A stretch of 64,000 nt of DNA from Pseudotamlana haliotis (GCF_008806375.1 NZ_WAAT01000044.1:143234-207233), one strand, 5' to 3'. Positions 33,952 through 43,275 are shown, numbered from the stretch's first letter. The notes: generated by a model not told the origin, from the letters alone. Made by a program: numbers and translations.

Positions 33952-35046
33952 TTAAAAATACTTAACAGGATTGGTATTTGTCTTTGATAAAATGATTGCA
34001 AAATTAGTAATTTTTTTCTTAAGATGTGCTACTAAAAGATTTTTTGTGAACTGCTCACTTTCATAATGACCAATATCGGTTAAAAGAATGTTGTTTTCCG
34101 CAGTAAAAAAATCATGATATTTGAGGTCTGCTGTTATAAAGGCATCAGCACCAGCAGCTTTAGCAGCAGAAATAGCAAAGCTTCCTGAGCCACCTAAAAC
34201 TGCTACTTTCTTTATTTTTTTATTTAAAAAAGCTGAATGACGAATGGCTTGGGTTTGCATCTTTTCTTTTACGTAACTTAGAAAGTCATTTTCATCCATG
34301 GCTGTTTCTAGTTCTCCAACCATACCAATGCCCACGTGTTGGTTTCTGTTTTCAAGTGTAGTGATTTCATAGGCCACTTCTTCGTATGAATGAGTGTCAA
34401 AAAGAGTGTGTAATACTTTTGATTCTAAGTGTTTAGCAAAAGTTACTGATATTTTGGTTTCTTCTTCGGTATGTGTTTGCCCTTTTTCGCCTAGAGTTGG
34501 GTTAGAATCTTCATTGCCGTTGTAGGTACCGTAGCCTTCTACATTAAAACTACAGTTATCATAGTTTCCAATACTTCCTGCTCCAATTTCAAATAAGGCA
34601 CTACGTACTAAATGTGCTTCATACTTTGGAACATAAGTCACTAGTTTTTTTACGGTGCCGCTTTGCGGAATTAAAATATTTTTATTGGTAAGGTTTAATT
34701 GGTTACAGATCATGTCATTCACACCAGAAAGTGCGTTGTCTAAGGCGGTATGCATGCTGTAAATGGCAATGTCATGCTTTATGGCTTTTAAAACTACACG
34801 TTCTACATAGTTTTTGCCAGTGATTTTTTTAAGGCCTTTGAAAATAATAGGGTGGAAACTGACGATCATATTACATTTTTCAGCAATGGCTTCGTCAACA
34901 ACAGCTTCTAAAGTATCTAGAGTCACCAAAACCCCAGTGAGTTTTGCTTTTTTATCACCTACTAATAGTCCGACGTTATCAAAGTCTTCGGCGTAAGCTA
35001 AAGGAGCAAGGGTTTCTAAATGATTTATGACATCTTGTATAATCAT
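33952..35046 (-). CDS. Nif3-like dinuclear metal-centre protein
   Basis: A 364-residue protein of the NIF3/DUF34 family (YqfO type). N-terminal half: LAPLAYAEDFDNVGLLVGD, SFHPIIFKGLKKI and YSMHTALDNALSGVND supply His and Asp ligands of a dinuclear metal site. A middle insert of about 130 residues is the CutA-like domain seen in the long form. The C-terminal half ends AFITADLKYHDFFTAENNILLTDIGHYESEQF, with more ligands. Proteins of this family form hexameric rings; the biochemical role is unsettled. It is cotranscribed with the coiled-coil gene (3-nt gap). Confidence 0.9.
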   Translation of the reverse strand: MIIQDVINHLETLAPLAYAEDFDNVGLLVGDKKAKLTGVLVTLDTLEAVVDEAIAEKCNMIVSFHPIIFKGLKKITGKNYVERVVLKAIKHDIAIYSMHTALDNALSGVNDMICNQLNLTNKNILIPQSGTVKKLVTYVPKYEAHLVRSALFEIGAGSIGNYDNCSFNVEGYGTYNGNEDSNPTLGEKGQTHTEEETKISVTFAKHLESKVLHTLFDTHSYEEVAYEITTLENRNQHVGIGMVGELETAMDENDFLSYVKEKMQTQAIRHSAFLNKKIKKVAVLGGSGSFAISAAKAAGADAFITADLKYHDFFTAENNILLTDIGHYESEQFTKNLLVAHLKKKITNFAIILSKTNTNPVKYF

Positions 35047-35226
35047 GTAATTTGTAACTATTGGTTTTTAATACCACCTCTCATTTAATATTACTTTAAA
35101 AATGCACTTTTTGGCTTTCAATAAAACAAAAAAACATTCCCTAAAAGACGGGATAGGCTATTATCTTTTGTAGTAATTTTAAACTAGAAATGTTATAACA
35201 AATATAAATATTATATTTTCGTTGCG

Positions 35227-36231
35227 ATGAAAATTTTAAGATACCTTTTAGTTCCTGTAGTTCCCATTTACTTTATGGTGACTTGGCTGCGCAATAAATT
35301 ATATGACATGGGTTTAAAGCCATCGGAATCTTATGATTTTCCTGTGATTTGTGTTGGGAATTTGAGTGCAGGAGGTACCGGAAAAACACCAATGATTGAA
35401 TATTTGGTACGCCTCCTAAAAGATGATCATAAACTAGCGACACTAAGTAGAGGTTATAAACGTAAAACAGAAGGCTTTGTTTTGGCTGATGCCCATGCAA
35501 TGGCTGAGAGTATTGGTGATGAACCTTTTCAATTTTATAATAAATTTCAAGAGACGGTTAAAGTGGCGGTAGATTCTGATAGAAGAAATGGTATTTCTGA
35601 ATTAAGAAATTTAGTAGATAAACCGGAGGTTATTTTATTAGATGATGCTTTCCAACACCGTAAAGTACAAGCGGGGTTTAATGTGATGTTAACTACTTAT
35701 TCGAATCCGTATTATAACGATATCGTATTGCCTACAGGCGATTTAAGAGAGCCTCGAAGCGGTGCTAAACGTGCTAATTGTATTGTTGTGACTAAGTGTC
35801 CATTAGACTTGAATGAAGAAAGTAAGCAAGCTATAATTAAACGCATTAAGCCTACTGAAGATCAAGCGGTGTTTTTTAGCTCCATAGTGTATTCTGAAAC
35901 ACTATATACTGAAAGTACTTCACATAATATTGATGATTTGAAAGTGTTTACATTAGTGACAGGCATTGCAAACGCGACGCCTTTGGTAGATTATTTGAAT
36001 GAAAAACAATTGAAATTTGAGCATTTAAACTTTAAAGATCATCATGATTTTTCTGAAAAAGATATCGCACTGCTGTCAGGGAAATCATGTATTGTAACAA
36101 CCGAAAAAGATTATATGCGTTTGAAGCAATACAGGGTTTTAAAAGACAAACTGTTTTACTTGCCAATTTCGGTTCAAATTGATAAAGCAGAAGCTTTTAA
36201 TGATTTGATTAAAGATAAGGTTAAGCGTTAG
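35227..36231 (+). CDS. lpxK: Tetraacyldisaccharide 4'-kinase LpxK
   Basis: A 334-residue inner-membrane lipid A kinase that phosphorylates the 4' position of tetraacyldisaccharide 1-phosphate to make lipid IVA. An N-terminal membrane-embedded helix (RYLLVPVVPIYFMVTWLRN) is followed by the P-loop GNLSAGGTGKTP (residues 44-55), LSRGYKRKTEG, the catalytic region LLDDAFQHRKV and VVTKCP. Length is normal. The 3' end overlaps the convergent histidine-kinase gene by 11 bp, so the two transcripts are antisense at their ends. Confidence 0.95.
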   Translation: MKILRYLLVPVVPIYFMVTWLRNKLYDMGLKPSESYDFPVICVGNLSAGGTGKTPMIEYLVRLLKDDHKLATLSRGYKRKTEGFVLADAHAMAESIGDEPFQFYNKFQETVKVAVDSDRRNGISELRNLVDKPEVILLDDAFQHRKVQAGFNVMLTTYSNPYYNDIVLPTGDLREPRSGAKRANCIVVTKCPLDLNEESKQAIIKRIKPTEDQAVFFSSIVYSETLYTESTSHNIDDLKVFTLVTGIANATPLVDYLNEKQLKFEHLNFKDHHDFSEKDIALLSGKSCIVTTEKDYMRLKQYRVLKDKLFYLPISVQIDKAEAFNDLIKDKVKR

Positions 36232-38458
36232 TAGAAGATTTTTGCTTAGGAGCTAATGCATTATAAAGCTTTTTCTCAAACTCATCTTGTTTGAATGGTT
36301 TCGGAATAATATCGGTAAAACCAGCATCTTCAAATTCTTGCATTTTATCTTCAATAGTAACCGCGGTAAGCGCAAAAATGGTGAGTTCTTTGTTGAAAGC
36401 ACGTATTTGTTTGGTCGCTTCAATCCCACTAATTCCTGGCATGTGAATATCCATCAAAATGATGTTGTAATCGTTGTTTTTTATCATTTGAACGGCGTCC
36501 TCTCCATTGTCAATAATGTCGCAATTGAGTTCCATTTTAGAAAGAATCTTTTTGGTGATCATTTGATTAATCTTATTGTCTTCAACAACGAGAATTTTCA
36601 CTTTTGATAGGTCTAAATCTGATTTATCACCATCGAAATAATTCATTTTACCCTCTAGTGCTTCTTCAACAGTGGTGTATTCTAGTGGGATTTCAAAGAA
36701 AAACGTCGTGCCTTTATTTAATTCACTTTTTACGTAAATTTTTCCTTTTAAAATATCAACAAGTCCTTTTACAATAGATAATCCTAAGCCAGTGCCACCA
36801 TATTTTCGGTTAATCTGAATGGAGCCTTGAGAAAAACTTTCAAACATGTGGTCTTGTTTCTCTTGGCTAATTCCAATTCCGTTATCTTCAATTTCAAAAC
36901 GTAAGGTATAGATTTTATCTTTTTGGTCTATTTGATAAACGCGAATCCAAATATCTCCTTTTTTGGTAAACTTGATAGAGTTTCCTATTAAATTGATGAG
37001 TATTTGTGAGATTTTAAGCTGATCGGCAATGAAGTTTTCAGTGAGACCAGGCTCGTATTCGATGTGCATTTTGATGTCATTATCTTCAGCCGAATTATTC
37101 AATGCCAAGATAATATTAGTGATTTTCTTCTTTAAATTGAAAGGTTCAGGTTCTATATCAACCTTATTGGCTTCAATTTTATTAATTTGAAGAATATCGT
37201 TTATAAAGGTTAATAAATAATCACCAGAGAATTTTAGAGATTTTAAATGCGGTATTTGTTCAGGTTTAGGATCTTCTTCTAGAAGCATATTACTCAGTCC
37301 CGTAACCGCGTACAGAGGTGTTCGTAATTCGTGCGTAACCGTAGATAGGAAATTGGCCTTGGTTTTTGAGGCTAGTTCGGCTTTTTCTTTAGCTATAATT
37401 AATTCACCATTCTTCTTATGAAGCATAGTGTTTGTTTTTAACCTAATGTTATTGTTCTTATATAATGATAAGGTTAACAGTGATAAAATGGTAATTAAGG
37501 CTACACTTAAAATAGAAATAAGCGTTCCTAGATTTTTGTCTTCTTCAGCCTTTTCTAACTTCTCAACAATGGCATTGTTCTTCTCGATTTCTTCGTTTAA
37601 TAGATACTGAGTTTCTTGATTGTTAGGCGAATAAATACGATTTAACCCGCGAATAGAATCTGAAATTTTTAAGTGGTCTTTTAGGTATTTTCTTGAGAGT
37701 TTATAGTTTCCAATGTTGTTGTATAAGTCGCTAATAATTAAGTAGCTATCGTTCGTGACGTTTGTGAATTTGTGTTTGTTAGCAATACTTAAACCTTCTA
37801 ACCCTGAAACAATGGCTTTTTCAGTATTACCAAGTTTACTATAAATAATAGCGTGATTGTTTAACGCTTCACTTTGTATTTTAAAATAGTCGTAGTTAAT
37901 AGCTATGGCTAAAGCTTGTTCGGTAACATCTCTAGATTTTTGATAATTCTTTAGTTGAAAATAGACCTTTCCTTCGTGTAATAGTGTTTCTGCAAGCTCT
38001 TCGTTAAGATTTTCTTCTTCAAATTTTGATTTAGCAGCCGTATACGAATCTAAGGCAGCATAGTAATCTTGTTTTGCAAAATAAACATCGCCATATAGTT
38101 TATACGAAGCACCTAAGTTTTTATTGTCATTGATAATACGTTGTATTTCAATGGCTTTGTTTAATGATTTTAGGGCTTTGTCTTCTTGTTGGATGATAAG
38201 TTGAAGGCGGCCTTTTAGAGCGTAGATAACGCCAACACTTTTTTTATTGCCTACTTTTTCGGCAAGTTCTAGTGCCTCGTCTAGGTTTTTCTGGGCATTG
38301 TAATAATGGTAACTTTCTAGTTCGGTTTGAGACTGAACAATACGGTAATTAATGTTATTTTGAACGATTTCCGGATCTTGCTCAATTTTAACTTGAGCCG
38401 AAGTCGTGGCCATTATGAGCCATACTATAAAAAATAAGTATGTCTTAAGTTTTGTCAT
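36221..38458 (-). CDS. TPR-containing hybrid sensor histidine kinase
   Basis: A 745-residue sensor. A signal peptide (ends TTSA) precedes about 270 residues of TPR repeats (GVIYALKGRLQLIIQQEDKALKSLNKAIEIQ..., NLGASYKLYGDVYFAKQDYYAAL...), probably periplasmic. A coiled segment and one membrane helix (NLGTLISILSVALITILSLLTLSLY) follow. The cytoplasmic part has HisKA with the phospho-His in FLSTVTHELRTPLYAV, HATPase_c (NLIGNSIKFT, DNGIGIS, GGTGLGLSIV) and a C-terminal receiver domain (VVEDNKINQ, phospho-Asp in ILMDIHMPG, then Thr and Lys residues). There is no output domain, so signal must pass to an unlinked partner. A -7 box at 38476-38483 gives it its own promoter downstream of gap. Confidence 0.92.
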   Translation of the reverse strand: MTKLKTYLFFIVWLIMATTSAQVKIEQDPEIVQNNINYRIVQSQTELESYHYYNAQKNLDEALELAEKVGNKKSVGVIYALKGRLQLIIQQEDKALKSLNKAIEIQRIINDNKNLGASYKLYGDVYFAKQDYYAALDSYTAAKSKFEEENLNEELAETLLHEGKVYFQLKNYQKSRDVTEQALAIAINYDYFKIQSEALNNHAIIYSKLGNTEKAIVSGLEGLSIANKHKFTNVTNDSYLIISDLYNNIGNYKLSRKYLKDHLKISDSIRGLNRIYSPNNQETQYLLNEEIEKNNAIVEKLEKAEEDKNLGTLISILSVALITILSLLTLSLYKNNNIRLKTNTMLHKKNGELIIAKEKAELASKTKANFLSTVTHELRTPLYAVTGLSNMLLEEDPKPEQIPHLKSLKFSGDYLLTFINDILQINKIEANKVDIEPEPFNLKKKITNIILALNNSAEDNDIKMHIEYEPGLTENFIADQLKISQILINLIGNSIKFTKKGDIWIRVYQIDQKDKIYTLRFEIEDNGIGISQEKQDHMFESFSQGSIQINRKYGGTGLGLSIVKGLVDILKGKIYVKSELNKGTTFFFEIPLEYTTVEEALEGKMNYFDGDKSDLDLSKVKILVVEDNKINQMITKKILSKMELNCDIIDNGEDAVQMIKNNDYNIILMDIHMPGISGIEATKQIRAFNKELTIFALTAVTIEDKMQEFEDAGFTDIIPKPFKQDEFEKKLYNALAPKQKSSTNA

Positions 38459-38475
38459 GCTGTTGGTGTTGCCAA

Positions 38476-38483
38476 CAAATATA
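38476..38483 (-). promoter_or_regulatory. -7 box for the hybrid kinase gene
   Basis: Minus strand reads TATATTTG, a full match to TAnnTTTG, 17 nt before the ATG and just after the gap stop codon. Confidence 0.5.
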
Positions 38484-38489
38484 AACTTT

Positions 38490-39500
38490 TTAGTGATTTA
38501 GGGTTTCTTTTTCCGACAAATAACAAATTAAATCAATTATTCGTTTGGAATAGCCAGATTCATTGTCATACCATCCAATGATTTTAACCATATTTCCGAT
38601 TACCGAAGTCATTTGTGCATCAAAAATACAGGAATGCGTATTTCCAATAATGTCAATAGAAACTATGGGGTCTTCGGTATACTCTAAAATATCCTTGTAT
38701 TGGTTTTGGGAAGCTTCTTTAAACGCTGCGTTAACCTGTTCCAGAGTTACCGTTTTTTTTACGTTTAAGGTGATGTCTGTAAGTGAGCCGTTAATGACTG
38801 GAACACGAATGCCACAACCTCCTATAACATCAGAAAGCTCTGGGAATATTTTAGTCAGTGCTTTTGCTGCTCCCGTAGTGGTTGGAACTATAGATTGTGC
38901 AGCGGCTCTAGAGCGTCGTAAATCGCGATGCGGTACATCGTGTAAACTTTGATCGGTAGTGTAGGAGTGTACCGTAGTAATATAGGCCTGATCGATACCA
39001 CAAAGGGTATTGATAATGTCTATCATGGGCGCGGCATTGTTTGTGGTACACGAAGCATTTGAAATGATGGTTTCAGAGCCATCTATTGTGTGGTTATTAA
39101 CACCTAAAACGATGGTTTTTATATCGTCTTCAACCGGAGGAACACTTAAAATAACGCGTTTAGCCCCATTAGTAATATGATGATTAATTTCTGATTTACT
39201 TTTGAATTTTCCTGTGGATTCGATAACAAAATCGATATCATAAGGACTCCAGTCAATGGTTTTTGGGTGTTTTTCGCTTAATAGCGGAATAGCTCTGCCA
39301 TTATAAATGATATGATGTTCATCAGAAGAAAAATCACCACTTAAAACACCATGAACGCTATCGTATTTTAATAAATGCGTTAAAGTTTTAGCATCAGCTA
39401 AATCGTTTATAGCAACAACTTCAATATGGTTGTAAGCTTGAAGCAATCGAAAAACACGTCTGCCAATTCTACCAAAACCATTAATGGCGACACGTATCAT
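38490..39500 (-). CDS. gap: Glyceraldehyde-3-phosphate dehydrogenase, type I
   Basis: A 336-residue NAD-dependent GAPDH. NAD motif INGFGRIGRRVFRLL, coenzyme region VAINDLADAKTLTHLLKYDS, nucleophile Cys151 in SNASCTTNNAAP, HSYTTDQSLHDVPH with the catalytic His relative, RRSRAAAQSIVPTTTGAAKA, and WYDNESGYSKRI. It is full length. The gene starts 2 nt after the lipA stop and is therefore cotranscribed with it, which is unusual for a glycolytic gapA. Flavobacteria often carry more than one gap gene, so this may be a secondary isozyme. Confidence 0.93.
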   Translation of the reverse strand: MIRVAINGFGRIGRRVFRLLQAYNHIEVVAINDLADAKTLTHLLKYDSVHGVLSGDFSSDEHHIIYNGRAIPLLSEKHPKTIDWSPYDIDFVIESTGKFKSKSEINHHITNGAKRVILSVPPVEDDIKTIVLGVNNHTIDGSETIISNASCTTNNAAPMIDIINTLCGIDQAYITTVHSYTTDQSLHDVPHRDLRRSRAAAQSIVPTTTGAAKALTKIFPELSDVIGGCGIRVPVINGSLTDITLNVKKTVTLEQVNAAFKEASQNQYKDILEYTEDPIVSIDIIGNTHSCIFDAQMTSVIGNMVKIIGWYDNESGYSKRIIDLICYLSEKETLNH

Positions 39501-39502
39501 GC

Positions 39503-40381
39503 CTAATTAATATGTTTTTGTGCTTTATAAGAAGATCTTACTAAGGCGCTGCTTTCTACATGACGGAAACCTAATTCTAATCCGATGTCTTCAAATTCCT
39601 TAAATTCATCAGGGTTGATAAATTTCTTCACAGGAAGATGTTTTTTAGACGGTTGAAGGTATTGACCAATAGTTACCACATCTACATCATGTTCTTTAAG
39701 GTCATGAAGGGTTTGAATAACTTCTTCTCGGGTTTCACCTAAACCTAGCATGATTCCAGATTTTGTTCTGCGCTGGCCTTGTTGTTTTAAGTATTTTAAA
39801 ACCCCCATACTACGGTCGTATTGGGCTTGAATTCTAACATCACGAGTTAAGCGGCGTACGGTTTCAATATTATGAGAAACGACTTCTGGAGCCACATCAA
39901 TAATTCTATCAATATGCTTTTCCATACCTTGAAAATCCGGGATAAGTGTTTCTAGGGTTGTTTCTGGGTTCATACGGCGTACGGCTTTTACCGTTTCGGC
40001 CCACATGATGCTTCCCATATCTTTTAAATCATCACGATCTACACTGGTTAAAACCGCATGCTTGATACTCATGATTTTAATAGAACGTGCTACTTTTTCT
40101 GGTTCATCCCAATCTACAGTTTCTGGGCGCCCTGTTTTAACACCACAAAAACCACAAGAACGGGTGCAAACATTTCCTAAAATCATAAAAGTGGCTGTAC
40201 CTTCTCCCCAGCACTCACCCATATTTGGGCAGCTTCCCGAAGTACAAATCGTGTTTAATTTGTATTTATCAACTAAACCTCTTAACTCGGTGTACTTTTT
40301 CCCAGTAGGGAGTTTAACACGAAGCCATTTTGGTTTCGGACTGCGTTCTGGTAATATATTTGAAGTTGTTTCGCTGTTCAT
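39503..40381 (-). CDS. lipA: Lipoyl synthase LipA
   Basis: 292 residues from the ATG at 40381. A longer frame to 40411 would cross the -7 box at 40401-40408 and is rejected. A radical-SAM enzyme that inserts two sulfurs into octanoyl-ACP or octanoyl-proteins to make lipoyl groups for pyruvate and 2-oxoglutarate dehydrogenases. It carries the auxiliary cluster motif CTSGSCPNMGEC, the radical-SAM motif CTRSCGFC, and the conserved C-terminal SSALVRSSYKA with the auxiliary-cluster serine. It heads a transcript that continues into gap. Confidence 0.96.
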   Translation of the reverse strand: MNSETTSNILPERSPKPKWLRVKLPTGKKYTELRGLVDKYKLNTICTSGSCPNMGECWGEGTATFMILGNVCTRSCGFCGVKTGRPETVDWDEPEKVARSIKIMSIKHAVLTSVDRDDLKDMGSIMWAETVKAVRRMNPETTLETLIPDFQGMEKHIDRIIDVAPEVVSHNIETVRRLTRDVRIQAQYDRSMGVLKYLKQQGQRRTKSGIMLGLGETREEVIQTLHDLKEHDVDVVTIGQYLQPSKKHLPVKKFINPDEFKEFEDIGLELGFRHVESSALVRSSYKAQKHIN

Positions 40382-40400
40382 AATCTGAAAAAATAGATTG

Positions 40401-40408
40401 CAAAGATA
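40401..40408 (-). promoter_or_regulatory. -7 box for lipA
   Basis: Minus strand reads TATCTTTG followed by C, 19 nt before the lipA ATG at 40381. It fixes the start choice. Confidence 0.65.
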
Positions 40409-40484
40409 CAAAGTATTCTTTTAAATTAAGCCGATATAGCGATGAGTTACGAGTAAAGTGTTACGTTTAAACTGACGCAGAGAA

Positions 40485-41030
40485 CTACTTTTTTTGAATA
40501 ATTTCTGTTAAGAGTTTTTTAGCTCTAAGCAGTTTGACTTTGACATTATTTATAGGTTCGTTGAGTTCTTGAGAAATTTCTTTGTAACTCAATTCCTGAA
40601 AAAAACGTAAATTGATAATTTCCTGATAATGTGGTTTAAGCTTTTTTATATCACGTAGTAATTTGGCTAGGTGTTGCTCTGTGATGAGTTCGTCTTCCGG
40701 TGAAGGCGACTCGTCTAAAATATCGTAGACTTCACGGTTGTTTTTAAGAATGACTTGTGAAATGGAGTTTTTTTCCTTCCGAAGCAAATCAATATGAATG
40801 TTTTTTGAAATGGTAATTAACCAGGTTTTAAAGGTGTATTCTTCTTTAAAAGTTTCTATGCGATCAAAGGCTTTTGAAAAGGTTTGAATGGTAATATCCT
40901 CGGCATCATTCTCGTTTTTCGTGCGTTTGAGCTGAAAACCATAAACGTCATCCCAATATAAATCCAAGAGGTAGTTGAAGGCCTTTTGGTCATTCGTTTT
41001 GGCATTTTTAATAGCTTTATCTAATTCCAA
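40485..41030 (-). CDS. ECF-type RNA polymerase sigma factor
   Basis: A 181-residue sigma-70 family factor with region 2 (YLLDLYWDDVYGFQLKRTKNENDAEDITIQTFSKAFDRIETFKEEYTFKTWLITISKNIHIDLLRK) and region 4 (LRDIKKLKPHYQEIINLRFFQELSYKEISQELNEPINNVKVKLLRAKKLL). The only credible start is TTG at 41030, inside the end of the glycosyltransferase gene (10-nt overlap), so translation is probably coupled and weak. No anti-sigma gene is adjacent. Target genes cannot be read from the window. Confidence 0.9.
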   Translation of the reverse strand: MELDKAIKNAKTNDQKAFNYLLDLYWDDVYGFQLKRTKNENDAEDITIQTFSKAFDRIETFKEEYTFKTWLITISKNIHIDLLRKEKNSISQVILKNNREVYDILDESPSPEDELITEQHLAKLLRDIKKLKPHYQEIINLRFFQELSYKEISQELNEPINNVKVKLLRAKKLLTEIIQKK

Positions 41031-42133
41031 TGTTTGGGTTTTGAGATGATATTATTGATAAAGATAAATAATTGCATTAGGATTAAGAAGCATTCTATGA
41101 AAGGAAAAAAGAAGATTAAATCGGTTTCCTTTAATTTTTTAGCAGAGACGCCCAAAATGATGTATTGCATGATTATACGTAATAAAAATGCGCCTAGTAC
41201 AATTTTCCATTGATATTGTGTGGCTAATAATAGGATGGCTAATAGCCAAAACATAAAATTACTGATGTATAATGCGGCTAGTAAAACCTTATGAGGCGTT
41301 TTGTAAAGTTTTGCAGTTGAAACATGACGGCGCTTTTGTCTGTACCAATCATGAAAGGTTTGCTCAGGGACAGATTCTGTAAAGCTTGCTGCAGAATATT
41401 GGCAAACTGTGTTGGATTTGGTTGCGACTTGATTCACAAATAAATCATCATCTCCAGATCGTACTTTAATATGATTAATAAAACCATTGGCATCAAAAAA
41501 TTCCTTTCTTGTGTAGGCTAAATTTCGACCTACACCCATGTATGGCATGCCCGCTAAGGCAAATGAGAAATAATTTGTAGCTGTTACTAATGTTTCAAAC
41601 CGAATTAATTTATCTAAAAACGAGTTTTTAATTTTAGCGTAGGCTCCATAACCTAAAATCACCGATTTTGATTGTGAAAAATGTGCCGTCATCTCTGAAA
41701 CCCAATTTTCAGAAAGGGGCTTACAGTCGGCATCAGTAAACAGTAAATACTCGTGAGTAGCAGCTTTTATGCCTAAGGTTAAGGCGTATTTTTTATTCCC
41801 CCAGAAGGCTTCTATGCTTTTAACATTAACAAGTTTAATGTTTGGATATGTTGCCTTGAATTCTTCCATGATATCTAGCGTGTCATCGGTCGAACTATCG
41901 TTTATCAGGACAATTTCAAAATTCGGGTGATTTTGAGCGCAAACTGAAGGTAAAAACGTTTTTAAGTTTTCGGCTTCATTTTTGGCGCATATAATGACCG
42001 AAACCGGAACTACATTTTGAGTGGTTCGTTGCTGTTTTGAGAAAGCAAACCTAGAATAGAATAGGACATAGAATATAACCTGTATACCAACTACAACCAA
42101 AAAGGTATACATAACAAAATCCAATAAAGGCAT
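41021..42133 (-). CDS. Membrane glycosyltransferase, family 2
   Basis: A 370-residue GT-A fold glycosyltransferase. An N-terminal helix (LDFVMYTFLVVVGIQVIFYVLFY) is followed by the catalytic domain: VSVIICAKNEAENLKTFLPSV, VLINDSSTDDT, the DxD motif LLFTDADCKPL, GVGRNLAYTRKEFF, GDDDLFVNQV and a QxxRW-like QKRRH. Two or three C-terminal membrane helices follow (VLLAALYISNFMFWLLAILLL, FFPFIECFLILMQLFIFINNI). It probably transfers a sugar to a lipid carrier or polymer in the inner membrane. The end overlaps the ECF sigma gene and the start lies 7 nt after a small cysteine-rich protein gene, so the three form one unit. Confidence 0.9.
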   Translation of the reverse strand: MPLLDFVMYTFLVVVGIQVIFYVLFYSRFAFSKQQRTTQNVVPVSVIICAKNEAENLKTFLPSVCAQNHPNFEIVLINDSSTDDTLDIMEEFKATYPNIKLVNVKSIEAFWGNKKYALTLGIKAATHEYLLFTDADCKPLSENWVSEMTAHFSQSKSVILGYGAYAKIKNSFLDKLIRFETLVTATNYFSFALAGMPYMGVGRNLAYTRKEFFDANGFINHIKVRSGDDDLFVNQVATKSNTVCQYSAASFTESVPEQTFHDWYRQKRRHVSTAKLYKTPHKVLLAALYISNFMFWLLAILLLATQYQWKIVLGAFLLRIIMQYIILGVSAKKLKETDLIFFFPFIECFLILMQLFIFINNIISKPKHWN

Positions 42134-42140
42134 AGGTTAC

Positions 42141-42344
42141 TTAGGAGTGTGCTGGTTCATTACAATCACTATATTGATCTGGCGTTTTTCCGCAGAAACC
42201 ACAAGATTCTCCTTCTTTATTAAGCATAGGATTCTGGCTTGCACAGGTGCCAGCGAATTTGCCGTCCTTTTTTGCCCAAATTTTTATGGCAATACCTGCA
42301 ATGCCAAGTGCTAAAAGGCCAATAGTTATAAAGAAAAGTTTCAT
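42141..42344 (-). CDS. Small membrane-anchored cysteine-motif protein
   Basis: 67 residues from the ATG at 42344, chosen because a -7 box lies at 42367-42374, inside any longer version. One N-terminal helix (LFFITIGLLALGIAGIAIKIWA) is followed by a short tail with four Cys: GTCASQNP, then GESCGFCGKT, then YSDC. The CxxC plus two further Cys suggests a small metal or disulfide site outside the cytoplasm or facing it. Similar short proteins are frequent in Bacteroidota, but I know no function. It is the first gene of the unit with the glycosyltransferase and the ECF sigma factor. Confidence 0.72.
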   Translation of the reverse strand: MKLFFITIGLLALGIAGIAIKIWAKKDGKFAGTCASQNPMLNKEGESCGFCGKTPDQYSDCNEPAHS

Positions 42345-42366
42345 TTGTATGCTGTAATTGTTTCTG

Positions 42367-42374
42367 CAAAGATA
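42367..42374 (-). promoter_or_regulatory. -7 box for the small protein/GT2/ECF unit
   Basis: Minus strand reads TATCTTTG followed by C, 22 nt before the ATG at 42344. Confidence 0.6.
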
Positions 42375-42496
42375 ATGTTTTTTGATATTTCTGAAATACA
42401 AAGCCCTTTAAAAAGGCCTGTGGCCACAAAAACTTTAACGTCTTATTTGGTATTTATTCGTACATTTAATTTACTAATCGATTTAATATTATAATT

Positions 42497-43195
42497 ATGA
42501 AAAAAATATTTGCAGAGTTTTTTGGGACCTTTTGGCTCGTTTTTGGAGGTTGCGGTAGTGCGCTTTATGCGGCAGGTATTCCCGAATTGGGTATTGGTTT
42601 TGCTGGGGTGTCTTTAGCCTTTGGTTTAACGGTGTTAACCATGGCATTTGCTGTAGGCCATATTTCTGGCGGACATTTTAATCCGGCCGTGTCTTTCGGA
42701 CTGTGGGCAGGAGGAAAATTCGATGGGAAAGATTTAATAGGATATATTATAGCACAGTTGGTTGGTGGTCTTGTAGCTGCAGGGGCATTGTATCTTATAG
42801 CTTCTGGTAAAGGAGGCTTTGTTATTGATAGTTCTCAGGCGGGAGCCTTTGCTGCCAATGGCTTTGGTGAATTGTCTCCAGGAGGTTATTCCATGACTTC
42901 AGCTTTATTGGCTGAGTTTTTACTCACCATGTTTTTCTTGCTAATTATTTTAGGAAGCACGAATGAAAGAGCGCCTAAAGGTTTTGCACCTATTGCTATT
43001 GGTTTAGGTTTGACTTTGATTCACTTGATAAGTATTCCTATTAGCAATACATCGGTTAATCCTGCGCGTTCTACAAGTCAGGCCTTGTTTGCTGGTGGAG
43101 GTTATGTAAGTCAGCTTTGGTTGTTCTGGGTAGCTCCAATTGCTGGTGCTATTGTGGCTGGTTTGATTCACAAAGCTTTGTTTGATAAAGAATAA
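42497..43195 (+). CDS. aqpZ: Aquaporin Z-like water channel
   Basis: A 232-residue MIP-family channel with six helices and the two half-helix motifs NPA, in [13 protein letters not shown] and [13 protein letters not shown]. The residues around them ([12 protein letters not shown]; ...[11 protein letters not shown]) fit the AqpZ water-selective group; the Cys in [16 protein letters not shown] is also typical. It is full length, stands alone and is followed by a strong terminator. Confidence 0.95.
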   Translation: MKKIFAEFFGTFWLVFGGCGSALYAAGIPELGIGFAGVSLAFGLTVLTMAFAVGHISGGHFNPAVSFGLWAGGKFDGKDLIGYIIAQLVGGLVAAGALYLIASGKGGFVIDSSQAGAFAANGFGELSPGGYSMTSALLAEFLLTMFFLLIILGSTNERAPKGFAPIAIGLGLTLIHLISIPISNTSVNPARSTSQALFAGGGYVSQLWLFWVAPIAGAIVAGLIHKALFDKE

Positions 43196-43218
43196 TTTGA
43201 ATTCAAGATATATGTCAT

Positions 43219-43256
43219 AAAAAAGCCTCGTTTCAATTGAAACGAGGCTTTTTTTG
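43219..43256. terminator. Bidirectional terminator between aqpZ and the anti-sigma gene
   Basis: AAAAGCCTCGTTTC (43221-43234) pairs perfectly with GAAACGAGGCTTTT (43239-43252) around AATT, with A and T runs on the two sides. Confidence 0.9.
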
Positions 43257-43275
43257 TTATTAGTTGAATACTGGA

